From Anaerolineae bacterium (lineage in GTDB: Bacteria > Chloroflexota > Anaerolineae > Anaerolineales > Villigracilaceae), in contig JAJPIZ010000003.1 in assembly GCA_021324435.1 (NCBI GenBank), forward strand, positions 1-54,866: DNA of 54,866 nt, in the 5' to 3' direction. Below the pieces are notes generated by a model. It ran no database searches, was not told the origin of the DNA, and saw nothing but the letters and a program-made list of their open reading frames with translations. Numbering within the stretch: position 1 is the first letter of the stretch; each line of letters starts with the position of its first letter. A program made the position numbers and the translations under genes. Shown here piece by piece: positions 23,911 to 31,612 of the stretch.

Positions 23911-25227
23911 ATGAATGCCACTGGCACAGCCCCAGCTCGACCTCGTTTAAATCACTTCCAACAAGCCATGATGGCGCTGTTCTGGTTTGGAATCCAGGCA
24001 CATTGGTCAGCGATTCTGCTCATCACTCTGCCCAAGCAGGCATTTATCATGGGCGGTGATGAGGCCAAGGGACAGACGCTCGGGCTGATTTTACCAACCA
24101 TCGCCATTGTCTCGATGATCGTTGCTCCGCTCTTTGGCGCGTTGAGCGACCGCATCATGACGCCCATTGGACGGCGCAGGCCATGGATCATTGTCGGCAC
24201 GCTGTTCAATATCATCGGACTTTATGGGCTTGCAGTTTGTCCGCGCGAAAACGATCTCTCGTCCCTGCCTCTTTACATCGGTGCGGCCATTTGGGTGGTC
24301 TTTTGGAACAATGTCGCCAACGCACCATATAACGCGTTAATTCCTGACATCGTTGCGAAAGAACAGCGCGGAAGCGCGGCGGGGTGGTATGGATTGATGA
24401 GCATGCTCGGCAACGCCGTCGGCGCGGCAACAGGGATCATATTTACGAAAAATGGCGTCACAGATCTTAATGCCATCTATATATCAATCGGTGTGCTGAT
24501 GATGCTCAGCATGTTGGGCACCGTCTTCTTTACCTCGGAACCGCGCAATGTCGAAAAACTTCCGCCTTTCCGCTTCAGGGAATTCCTGCGCGGCGTGTTT
24601 GACCCATTGCGCGATCACGATTTCCGATGGGTATTCTGGACGCGCTTCCTGATGGTGATGGGCTTTTTCACAGTACAGGAATTTTTGCAATTCTACTTCC
24701 GCGATGTGGTCAAAGTTTTCACCTTGTTCGGGCGGAACGTTGCAGAGAATCCCGAGTCGGCGGTCTCGGTCTTTGGATTAATGCTCTTGCTCGGCGCGGT
24801 TGCCAGTTCCCTCGCGGCCGGCGTGCTTTCTGATCGCTTTGGACGAAAGGTAATGGTCTATGTTTCGAGCGGATTACAGGCCATCGTTCCACTGATCTTC
24901 CTTTTCTTTACCTCCTTCGATTTGGCCGTAATGATGGGAATCGTCTTCGGTCTCGGATATGGCGCATACCAGGCCGTGGACTGGGCGCTGGCCAGTGACG
25001 TTCTGCCGTCAGAATCCGACAACGCAAAAGATATGGGCGTCTGGCACATTGCCTTCACACTTCCGCAACTGGTCCTGCTGCCGGCAGGAATAATGCTTGA
25101 CTATTTCCAAACTGTGGGCAAAAGAATCGGGCAAGCCAATCTCGGCTACGATGTTGTGTTTATCATTGCCGCGGTTTGTTTTGTTCTGGGAACGGTGCTG
25201 GTGAGGAAGATCAGAAAAGTGAGATAA
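23911..25227 (+). CDS. MFS transporter, SLC45/sucrose-carrier-like
   Basis: A 438-residue membrane protein with 12 predicted segments. The loop after the second segment reads LFGALSDRIMTPIGRRRPW, the form of the MFS A-motif typical of the SLC45/GPH-like sugar carriers. The equivalent second-half motif is LAAGVLSDRFGRKVM. The last segments contain GYGAYQAVDWALASDVLPS, also characteristic of this group. It probably carries a sugar or glycoside with a cation; the substrate cannot be told. It starts with an AGGAGAGGACC ribosome binding site and is a separate unit followed by a long gene-free stretch. Confidence 0.85.
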   Translation: MNATGTAPARPRLNHFQQAMMALFWFGIQAHWSAILLITLPKQAFIMGGDEAKGQTLGLILPTIAIVSMIVAPLFGALSDRIMTPIGRRRPWIIVGTLFNIIGLYGLAVCPRENDLSSLPLYIGAAIWVVFWNNVANAPYNALIPDIVAKEQRGSAAGWYGLMSMLGNAVGAATGIIFTKNGVTDLNAIYISIGVLMMLSMLGTVFFTSEPRNVEKLPPFRFREFLRGVFDPLRDHDFRWVFWTRFLMVMGFFTVQEFLQFYFRDVVKVFTLFGRNVAENPESAVSVFGLMLLLGAVASSLAAGVLSDRFGRKVMVYVSSGLQAIVPLIFLFFTSFDLAVMMGIVFGLGYGAYQAVDWALASDVLPSESDNAKDMGVWHIAFTLPQLVLLPAGIMLDYFQTVGKRIGQANLGYDVVFIIAAVCFVLGTVLVRKIRKVR

Positions 25228-25363
25228 GCGAAGGTCAGGTCAAGGTGTTATATTTGCCGTAAATCCAGCAATCTAATTCCTCCGTTAATTTCGGGGATTA
25301 GGCTGTAGAAGCCCAAAGGATATTTAGACTGCAACCGCGCAGTCTAACCTCTAGTTGGGCGGT

Positions 25364-25478
25364 TAAGTAGTCGGTCGTAAGTTTTTAGAAAACAAATTCC
25401 TACTCAGGCCGCCGTCCTCGGCGGCGTGGACGCTGCTGGGAGCGAAAGTTTATAAAATCTATTTCGACCGACTACTTA
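25364..25478. mobile_element. MITE-like element with 14-base terminal inverted repeats
   Basis: TAAGTAGTCGGTCG (25364-25377) is the exact reverse complement of CGACCGACTACTTA (25465-25478). Inside is a GCCGCCG/CGGCGGC hairpin (25408-25425) but no coding frame. No clear target-site duplication was seen. Confidence 0.55.
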
Positions 25479-25585
25479 GCAAAGGCCGTTTTTCAGATTA
25501 ACGATATTAAAAAAATAAGGTCTATTCTTCTGCATCAAAAAGTTCTGGCAAAACATCGGCGCCCAACAGAGCGTTAGCCAAAAAT

Positions 25586-25619
25586 CAACGTCCGCGGACC
25601 TCACAGCCTGCGGACGTTT
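25586..25619 (-). terminator. Terminator of the Ndk gene
   Basis: Read on the minus strand, AACGTCCGC-type arms (25587-25595 and 25610-25618) form a nine-base-pair stem extended by further pairs, followed by TGATTTTT. It lies 24 bases after the Ndk stop. Confidence 0.7.
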
Positions 25620-25642
25620 CCTATTCACTACTCACTATTCTC

Positions 25643-26107
25643 TTACTTCTCAAAAATCCATTTATCCACTTCACGCTTCCAATCCACCAACTCCTCCTTC
25701 TTGAACCACAACGAGACTTCCTTCTCGCCGTTGGCAGGTTCATCCGAAGCGTGGGTCAGGTTGCGGCCTACTTCGAGGGCAAAGTCATGTCTCAGTGTGC
25801 CCGGCGCGGCTTCGGTCGGACGCGTGGCGCCCATCGTCTGCCGCACCGCGGCGACCGCGTTGGGGCCCTCCCAGGCCATGGCCATCACCGGCGCGGACGT
25901 GATGTATGAAATCAATCCATCATAAAAAGGCTTGCCTTTGTGAATCGCGTAATGCGTCTCGGCCAGAGATTTGCTGACGTTCATAAATTTGGCCGCCACC
26001 AGCCGAAGTCCGCGGCGTTCGAGGCGGGCAATGACCTCGCCCACGAGTCCGCGTTGAACTCCATCCGGTTTGACAAGTACGAGCGTTCGTTCCACAAATT
26101 CCTCCAA
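25643..26107 (-). CDS. ndk: Nucleoside diphosphate kinase
   Basis: A 154-residue NDP kinase, slightly longer than the usual 135-150. It starts ERTLVLVKPDGVQRGLVGEV, with the Lys and Asp of the nucleotide site, contains GATRPTEAAPGTLRHDF, and has the phosphorylated histidine in GRNLTHASD (usual N-x-x-H-x-S-D pattern). It exchanges phosphate between ATP and other nucleoside diphosphates in the cytoplasm. A hairpin at 26124-26152 separates it from the upstream TPR gene. Confidence 0.95.
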   Translation of the reverse strand: MEEFVERTLVLVKPDGVQRGLVGEVIARLERRGLRLVAAKFMNVSKSLAETHYAIHKGKPFYDGLISYITSAPVMAMAWEGPNAVAAVRQTMGATRPTEAAPGTLRHDFALEVGRNLTHASDEPANGEKEVSLWFKKEELVDWKREVDKWIFEK

Positions 26108-26123
26108 AAAGTAGAATTAAACA

Positions 26124-26152
26124 GCAGGGGCGGAGCGGCGCTCCGCCCCTGC
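26124..26152. terminator. GCAGGGGCGGAGC hairpin between the TPR and Ndk genes
   Basis: GCAGGGGCGGAGC (26124-26136) pairs perfectly over 13 bases with GCTCCGCCCCTGC (26140-26152), with a GGC loop. It starts a few bases after the stop of the TPR gene. The outer arms equal those of the hairpin at 16582-16609, so it is a dispersed repeat used as, or acting as, a terminator. Confidence 0.7.
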
Positions 26153-26155
26153 GCG

Positions 26156-28651
26156 TTATCGCAACAATTCTTCCGCTTTGGTGTACGCGTCCAACGCTTC
26201 CTGCAAACGATTGGCCCGCATATATGCGTCACCCAGCGCCTGCCAGATCGGCACCTCCACCGGGTAACGATAAAGCGCCTCGCGCAGATCGCGGATGATT
26301 TCTTCGAGTGTCTTGCCTTTGCGAATCAACCTGCCGTAAATCTCGAGCGCCGCGGCGATGTTCCCGCGGCTGAGTTCAGATTGCGCGTTGCCAAGCGAGA
26401 CCTCACCTACTTTGGGCGATACACTCGCGGGCTTCGGGCGCGGCGGCGTTGGAGCAACTTTCCTTTCAGGCCGCGGCGCGGCTTTCATTTGCGGAGCCGG
26501 TTCTTCAAAAGAAAATTCTTCCTGAACAGAGGCTTCTTCCGGCGCGGGTCGTTCTTCCACGCGACGCCAATCTGCGGGACGAGTCGGCTCTGTGGATTCT
26601 GGCTCCGTTTCATTCTGCAACCACGTGGGCAGTTCCTCGTCAGAGGCCGCCATCGGTTTTTTCTCCGCGTCTTCCTTATCGAGGCCTGCCAGCCAGTCCG
26701 GCAAATCCTCGGCGGAAGCCGAAGCGGGTGCGACCTCTTCCGTTGATTCAAACGAGGGTTGCGAGGTTTGTGATGATTCGCCGCGCAACCATTCGGGAAC
26801 ATCCGTACTTTGTTCCGGCTGAACAGGCGTGGAGCCGAGATCGCTCAACCAATCCGGTGTTTCCTGCGCGCTCAGAATCGGCGTCTCTTCTTTTTCGGGT
26901 CCAGCGGACTCTTCCATGAAGTCCGTCTGACCCTCTTTCAGATTGCGAAGCCAGATGCCTGTTTCATCTTCAGTCGCTGCCGCCTCAGGCGCGGACTTTA
27001 CAGCGGGCGCGCTTGCAATGGGCGTTTCGCCAATCTCTTTGGCTTTATCCACCCACTCCGGCGCGACGCCTGTGCGCGCGTTCGGGTCGGTGACCAACTC
27101 TTCAGATTTGGCCCCGTGTTTGGCCGCCAAACTTTCGAGCCAGGCCATGGCGTCATCTTGTTCTTTCGGGGTCGTGCCCAGGCCGCCAAGATCGCCAGCA
27201 GGTTTGACCGCGGGAGTTTCTTCGGCAAAGGTTTGCGCGGGCGCTTCCATCGCTGGAGGTCGAGTTGACTTGATCGGTTCTGCCGGCTCTTCACCGAGTC
27301 CTTTCAACCAATCAGGGACATCTGCGGAGGCGGGTTGTTCAACACTAGATGGTTCTCCACCAAGATTTCGCAGCCAATCTGTGTTGCTCGTTGACTCGGC
27401 AGACGGAGCCACGGGTTCAGGTTCAGCAGATGGAGTCTCACCAAAACCCTTGAGCCAATCTGGCGTTTCACCAACAGGCTCCGATGTCATCGGTTGATTC
27501 CCGCCGAGACTCCGCAACCAATTCGGAGTTTCCTCTGCAGGAGCCGCGACCGGTTGCGAAGGCGCGGGCTGTGATGGAGGTTCGTTGGAAGGTTGCATGG
27601 CTTTGACCCATGCGGGAAGATCGGCTTGCACCGCATCAGATTCGGGTTCCGGCACGGCAGGGCCTTCTTTGAACGTGCCGGTCGACTCGCCCCAGCCGGC
27701 TTGACGGAGAAAGTCCGGGATTTCCTCTTTAGGTTTTGAAACGGGAGCCGGCGCAGGTCCAGGGCCTGATGCGGCGGCCTTCAGCCAATCCGGTTGCGCG
27801 CCGAGGGCGGTCGAATCCGATTCCAGACCGATGCCCGAAGTTCCGCCCCAGTTCGCGCCCATCTCCACAGGCTGACCTTTGTACTCAAGTTTCTCAAGAG
27901 TCACAACTCCATCCGCGACTTCATCGGAGCGGAAAACAGATTCCTGCACGAAGGCCGCGTACGGGTCCAGTTCGTTGACGCGGCGGCGATAGGTTTGCGT
28001 TGAGTCAGCGCGCTGTGTGCCGGGCAGAATCTCGACCATGGTGCGATTGGCATCCAAACAATATGGAAAACGTTTGAGAAGTTGCGTGCAGATCTCAGTG
28101 GCTTCCGTCTTCTGCCCGTTCTTGAAGTAAGCCTTGGCTAACAACACCTGCATATCGGTGCGCCCAGGATCATTGTTGAGCACGGCGCGAATTTCAGAAA
28201 TGGCCTGCGTGTACAGTTCGCCCTGCACATACATATGCGCCAGCGCGCCGCGCGTCAAACGAATCTTCGGCGGTTCGACCCCGTCGCGGCGGCCAAACAA
28301 GCGTTGCAGTTCACCTTGAATCGCGGCGTTGGATGGCTGGACTTCAAAAGCGCGCTCCATGTGCCAGATGGCGTCATCGAGTTTGCCTTTGTCATCAGCG
28401 ATGATGCTCATGCCGACGTGCGAAACAAAATCATCCGGCACCGAAACCAGCACGCGCTGAAAAATATCCACGGCCGCGTCGTAGCGTTTGGATTCAAGAT
28501 ATGCCTTGCCAAGCAGGCGATAGGTTTCGAGATGTTTGGGAAATGTCTTCAGAATGTGATGGCAATGCGCGATGGCCTCATCCAGCCCTTGCCCATGCTC
28601 GATGATGCTCTCGATCTCGCGATTGTAATTTCGCAGGGGAACTTTAGCCAT
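26156..28651 (-). CDS. TPR protein with a disordered array of P-D-W-L motifs (831 aa)
   Basis: Residues 1-230 hold tetratricopeptide-like helical repeats (ETYRLLGKAYLESKRYDAAV, QVLLAKAYFKNGQKTEA), and residues 770-831 end with another pair (VPIWQALGDAYMRANRLQEA). Between them, from about residue 285 to 710, is a long acidic, Pro/Glu/Ala-rich and probably disordered linker. It contains about fifteen short motifs of the form P-x-W-L-x-x-L-G, for example QPDWLKA, TPNWLRSLGG, TPDWLKGFGE, VPDWLKGLGE and LPDWLAGLD. No enzymatic domain or signal peptide is seen. Tandem tryptophan motifs between TPR modules suggest a cytoplasmic scaffold with many identical binding sites. The partner is unknown. Confidence 0.8.
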   Translation of the reverse strand: MAKVPLRNYNREIESIIEHGQGLDEAIAHCHHILKTFPKHLETYRLLGKAYLESKRYDAAVDIFQRVLVSVPDDFVSHVGMSIIADDKGKLDDAIWHMERAFEVQPSNAAIQGELQRLFGRRDGVEPPKIRLTRGALAHMYVQGELYTQAISEIRAVLNNDPGRTDMQVLLAKAYFKNGQKTEATEICTQLLKRFPYCLDANRTMVEILPGTQRADSTQTYRRRVNELDPYAAFVQESVFRSDEVADGVVTLEKLEYKGQPVEMGANWGGTSGIGLESDSTALGAQPDWLKAAASGPGPAPAPVSKPKEEIPDFLRQAGWGESTGTFKEGPAVPEPESDAVQADLPAWVKAMQPSNEPPSQPAPSQPVAAPAEETPNWLRSLGGNQPMTSEPVGETPDWLKGFGETPSAEPEPVAPSAESTSNTDWLRNLGGEPSSVEQPASADVPDWLKGLGEEPAEPIKSTRPPAMEAPAQTFAEETPAVKPAGDLGGLGTTPKEQDDAMAWLESLAAKHGAKSEELVTDPNARTGVAPEWVDKAKEIGETPIASAPAVKSAPEAAATEDETGIWLRNLKEGQTDFMEESAGPEKEETPILSAQETPDWLSDLGSTPVQPEQSTDVPEWLRGESSQTSQPSFESTEEVAPASASAEDLPDWLAGLDKEDAEKKPMAASDEELPTWLQNETEPESTEPTRPADWRRVEERPAPEEASVQEEFSFEEPAPQMKAAPRPERKVAPTPPRPKPASVSPKVGEVSLGNAQSELSRGNIAAALEIYGRLIRKGKTLEEIIRDLREALYRYPVEVPIWQALGDAYMRANRLQEALDAYTKAEELLR

Positions 28652-28710
28652 TGCGCGCTCCGCACCAAGTATGCCCCAATCTTAAAAAATCCGCAAGCCT
28701 GCGCGACATT

Positions 28711-30006
28711 TCAATTGTAAAACAAAGGAAGCGGCGGCACCGATGTATCGCTGAACTCATGCGCGGCCAGGACGCGCGCTTTGGCCTCCGCCAATCTTTT
28801 TTCATCGTTGGCGTGGATCGTGAACAGCGGTTCGCCCTGCTCCACCTTATCTCCGACTTTGTGATGGATGATGAAACCGACAGCGTGATCAATTGCGTCG
28901 GACTTTTTGGCGCGGCCCGCCCCCAACGCCACCGAGGCTTCACCCACGCTTCGCGCCTCGACTTTGGAAAGGTATCCGCTTCGAGGCGCTTTCACCACTT
29001 CGACGAATTTGGCGCGCGGCAATTTATCGGGATCATCCACGTACGAAACGTCTCCACCCTGTGCCTCGACCAGTACGCGGAACTTTTCCAGCGCGCTCCC
29101 GTCCGCAATCGCTTTTTCGGACATGGCGCGGCCTTCATCCAAATCTTTGGCGCGCTTGCCGACCACCAGCATGTGTGAACTGACATGCAGGCAATGCTCG
29201 CGGAAATCTGCCGGACCGCCGCCTTTGAGGGCGTCAATCGCTTCTTTTACTTCGAGCGCGTTCCCCACCGCGTGACCGAGCGGCTGATTCATATCCGAAA
29301 GCAAACAGATCGTCTTGCGCCCAGCCAGATCGCCAATTTGAGTCATCAGGTCGGCCAGTTCGCGCGCCATGTCGAGCGTCTCCATGAACGCGCCGTTGCC
29401 CACTTTGACATCCAGGACGATGGCCTGGGCGCCGGCCGCGATCTTCTTGCTCATGATCGAGGAAGCAATCAACGGGATGGAGGGCACAGTCCCGGTCACG
29501 TCGCGCAGAGAATACAATTTGCCGTCCGCCGGCGCGAGGTCCAGAGATTGACCCGTGAGCACGATGCCCTTTTCCTTGAGTTGTTTCTTGAATTCATCCG
29601 TGTTCAAATCCACGCGGTAGCCGGGGATGGATTCCATTTTATCGAGCGTGCCGCCGCTGAAGCCGAGTCCCCGACCCGACATTTTTCCAACAGGCAGTCC
29701 GCACGCGGCGACAATCGGCAGAACAACCAACGAGGTTTTGTCGCCTACACCGCCGGAGGAATGTTTGTCCACGGCGATGTCCACCACGCCGGTCAAGTCG
29801 AGGATGCGTCCTGAAAGAACCATTGCCAGAGTCAAATCGGTGGTTTCCTGCGGCGTCATGCCGTTGAGCAGAACAGCCATCGCCCACGCCGAGACCTGAT
29901 AATCGGGAATATCCCCTTTTACAAAACCCTGCACGAAGAAGTTAATTTCTTCCTGAGTGAGTTCGCCTTTGTCGCGTTTTTTGATGATGATGTCGGTGGC
30001 GCGCAT
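28711..30006 (-). CDS. Pyrimidine-nucleoside / thymidine phosphorylase
   Basis: A 431-residue enzyme of the thymidine phosphorylase family. Phosphate and nucleoside site motifs are intact: DKHSSGGVGDKTSL (about residue 80), MSGRGLGFSGGTLDKMESIP (about 107) and SSIMSKKIAAGA (about 181). The C-terminal domain contains SGYLSKVEARSVGEASVALG. It splits thymidine, uridine or deoxyuridine with phosphate into base and (deoxy)ribose-1-phosphate. The length and the K-x-S-S-G-G motif suit the Firmicutes-type pyrimidine-nucleoside phosphorylase. The frame runs on upstream to 30066, but that part is a palindromic repeat, so the ATG at 30006 is taken as start. It pairs logically with uracil phosphoribosyltransferase at 46053 in pyrimidine salvage. 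Confidence 0.93.
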   Translation of the reverse strand: MRATDIIIKKRDKGELTQEEINFFVQGFVKGDIPDYQVSAWAMAVLLNGMTPQETTDLTLAMVLSGRILDLTGVVDIAVDKHSSGGVGDKTSLVVLPIVAACGLPVGKMSGRGLGFSGGTLDKMESIPGYRVDLNTDEFKKQLKEKGIVLTGQSLDLAPADGKLYSLRDVTGTVPSIPLIASSIMSKKIAAGAQAIVLDVKVGNGAFMETLDMARELADLMTQIGDLAGRKTICLLSDMNQPLGHAVGNALEVKEAIDALKGGGPADFREHCLHVSSHMLVVGKRAKDLDEGRAMSEKAIADGSALEKFRVLVEAQGGDVSYVDDPDKLPRAKFVEVVKAPRSGYLSKVEARSVGEASVALGAGRAKKSDAIDHAVGFIIHHKVGDKVEQGEPLFTIHANDEKRLAEAKARVLAAHEFSDTSVPPLPLFYN

Positions 30007-30030
30007 TGGATTCTCCTGCACTTCGATTCT

Positions 30031-30100
30031 ATCACCCCCTCCGTCACTTCGTGACACCTCCCCCAAATCCTTTGGATTTGGGGGAGGATAGGTGGGGACT
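30031..30100. repeat. Composite palindromic repeat, copy B
   Basis: GTCAC-TTC-GTGAC (30043-30055) is followed directly by a perfect 14-base-pair hairpin CCTCCCCCAAATCC/GGATTTGGGGGAGG (30057-30087) and a GGTGGGG tail. The order of a small GTC...GAC hairpin, then ACCTCC and a large hairpin is the same as in the copy at 39611-39700. Confidence 0.85.
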
Positions 30101-31134
30101 TAGCCCTTCACCAACTTCTGCCCATCCTTCGTATCCTGCACGGTCCAGCCCAGCGCGGCGATCTGATCACGGATTCGATCCGACTCGGCCCATTGCTTGT
30201 TGAGGCGCGCCTTGCCGCGTTGATCCAGCAACGCCAGCACCTCTTCTGAAGGCTTATCTTCTTCGAGCGGCGGTGCATTCACGACCATTTCCCAGACTTT
30301 GGGATCAATTCCCGTTTCAATCGGGTCAGGAATGCCCACTGTTCCCAACTCGCTCAAAGAGAATTTTGCACCAGCCGGGTACATCTTCGGATCGCAATCA
30401 TGGACGAGTGAAACTGAACTGACGCCGACTACTTCACATTGACCTGAATCAAAATCCATGATTACACCGGTATGCTCATCCAGGCCAATGGTGATATTTT
30501 CCGCGGGCAGTTCCTTGCACCACAGATCAAAACGATCCATGCCAACAAAACAACGGCTGGTATCCAGGTCTTCACCGCCATCTGCATTGTTCCAATGCGG
30601 GACAAACGAGACGCGCAAACCATAATCTCCAAACAGATTCAAACCGGGGACGCTGTGGATATCCTGTCCCACTTTATAAACTTCATAGACTGGCAGTCCC
30701 CACGCGCCGACCGCAATGGTTGCCGATGAAGCAAAGGCCAATGTCGCGCCCTGACGGTGTCGCGCGCGAATCAATTCCCACGCCAGGCTCCCCTGCAATT
30801 GACGAATCGCATACGTGGGACTGCCCGGCCCCATGAAAATCATGTTGGCATACAACAACGGCTTGAGAATATGGGCATCGTCCGGGCTGAACAAGGTCCC
30901 GCGTTTGCGCGCCGGGATCACGTCAATGGCCGGGGTGTAGTTTTGGAGCCGGGTTTTCAGAAAGTCCGCTACACGTCCCGCGACTTGATGCGAGTTGAGT
31001 TCAAATCCCGCGGGCGTTTCTAGAACTGCGATCCGCAAGGGCTGAGGCAGGGCGCGCGCCAGCATCTCGAAGATGCGTCCGCCTGCCAGCGAGGTTTCAC
31101 CGGAACCGAGAAAAGCAATTTGTCCTAAGGTCAT
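30100..31134 (-). CDS. S51 peptidase/cyanophycinase-like protein fused to a CysS-type C-terminal tail
   Basis: A 344-residue two-part protein. Residues 1-270 resemble the peptidase E/cyanophycinase (S51, class I amidotransferase-like) fold: GQIAFLGSGETS at the start, ANMIFMGPGSPTYAIRQLQG (about 95-114), LAFASSATIAVG with the probable serine nucleophile, and IGLDEHTGVIMDF with the family's D-E-x-T segment. Residues 295-344 (LLDQRGKARLNKQWAESDRI then DQIAALGWTVQDT) look like the end of cysteinyl-tRNA synthetase, which recognises the tRNA. No synthetase core is present. The gene follows the UGA-containing peroxiredoxin gene with one base between them. The combined function is unknown; tRNA or RNA binding by the tail is an inference. 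Confidence 0.8.
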   Translation of the reverse strand: MTLGQIAFLGSGETSLAGGRIFEMLARALPQPLRIAVLETPAGFELNSHQVAGRVADFLKTRLQNYTPAIDVIPARKRGTLFSPDDAHILKPLLYANMIFMGPGSPTYAIRQLQGSLAWELIRARHRQGATLAFASSATIAVGAWGLPVYEVYKVGQDIHSVPGLNLFGDYGLRVSFVPHWNNADGGEDLDTSRCFVGMDRFDLWCKELPAENITIGLDEHTGVIMDFDSGQCEVVGVSSVSLVHDCDPKMYPAGAKFSLSELGTVGIPDPIETGIDPKVWEMVVNAPPLEEDKPSEEVLALLDQRGKARLNKQWAESDRIRDQIAALGWTVQDTKDGQKLVKG

Positions 31135-31135
31135 G

Positions 31136-31612
31136 TCAATTGGATGACGCGTTCAATTGGTCTATTACGCCGAGAAGAATTTTGTTTTCAGGAATATCCG
31201 ACATGGATGAACCATAATGAGCATAACGGATCAAACCATTTTTATCAACCACCGTGACGAGCGGCATGCGTCCCATTTTAAAGATGTTGACCTCCTGTTT
31301 GTAGCGGTTCGCGACCGCGTGGCTGGGATCAGGCAGGCCGATAAATGGAATTTTCTCTCGCGCCCAATATTCATAGAATGCACTGGTCGAATCCGGGCCG
31401 ACCGCCAGAATCTCGGAGCCGCGGCTTGTGAACTTTTCATAATCATCACGCAGGCGCGCTAACTGCGCGCGGCAATATGGTCAGAGAAAACCACGCAGAA
31501 ACGCGAGGACGATGGGCCTGCCACGATAATCTGAAAGGCTGATAAATTTTCCGTGTACATCACTGAGTTCAAATTCCGGCGCGGGTTCGCCGGGAGTCAA
31601 AAGCTTAGGCAT
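31136..31612 (-). CDS. Peroxiredoxin-like selenoprotein (in-frame UGA at the active site)
   Basis: Read through one TGA (31481-31483), this frame gives a 158-residue AhpC/TSA-type protein. It begins PGEPAPEFELSDVHGKFI and continues with SDYRGRPIVLAFLRGFL, then U44-PYCRAQLARLRDDY, and ends with a standard thioredoxin-fold half (PLVTVVDKNGLIRYAHYG). The UGA replaces the peroxidatic Cys of a C-P-x-C motif; Cys47 remains. Coding continuity on both sides and an unbroken frame of 158 codons argue against a pseudogene. A hairpin with an AGUUA loop follows the UGA (31450-31473). It overlaps the end of the upstream UDG gene (ATGCCTAA) and is one base from the next gene. It would reduce hydroperoxides, with Sec as nucleophile. 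Confidence 0.9.
31450..31473 (-). promoter_or_regulatory. SECIS-like hairpin of the peroxiredoxin gene
   Basis: Counting the U of UGA as 1, GCGCGC at 14-19 pairs with GCGCGC at 25-30, leaving the loop A-G-U-U-A at 20-24. An outer GC/GC pair (11-12 with 33-34) extends it. Bacterial SECIS elements need a stem with a G (usually GU) at the loop tip about 16-37 bases after the UGA; here G21 and U22 fit. Confidence 0.75.

Larger units (their letters stand above)
25228..25642. other. Gene-free stretch of 415 bases with nested inverted repeats
   Basis: No credible reading frame is present in either strand. Seen are a CTAATTCC/GGGATTAG-type imperfect hairpin (about 25272-25302), a perfect TAGACTGC/GCAGTCTA hairpin (25325-25346), a 115-base element with 14-base terminal inverted repeats (25364-25478), and the terminator of the Ndk gene (25586-25619). 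Base composition is more AT-rich than neighbouring genes. It could be mobile-element debris or an unrecognised structured RNA. Confidence 0.6.

Noticed and set aside
25228-25642. A CRISPR array or riboswitch in the gene-free stretch
   Set aside because: There are no regularly spaced direct repeats, and no known riboswitch core was recognised; the signals are inverted repeats.
30007-30066. N-terminal extension of the pyrimidine-nucleoside phosphorylase
   Set aside because: The extra codons lie inside the palindromic repeat and the family start is at 30006.
31231-31449. A 72-codon minus-strand frame inside the peroxiredoxin gene
   Set aside because: It is an out-of-frame shadow without protein-like character; the read-through frame gives a recognisable peroxiredoxin.
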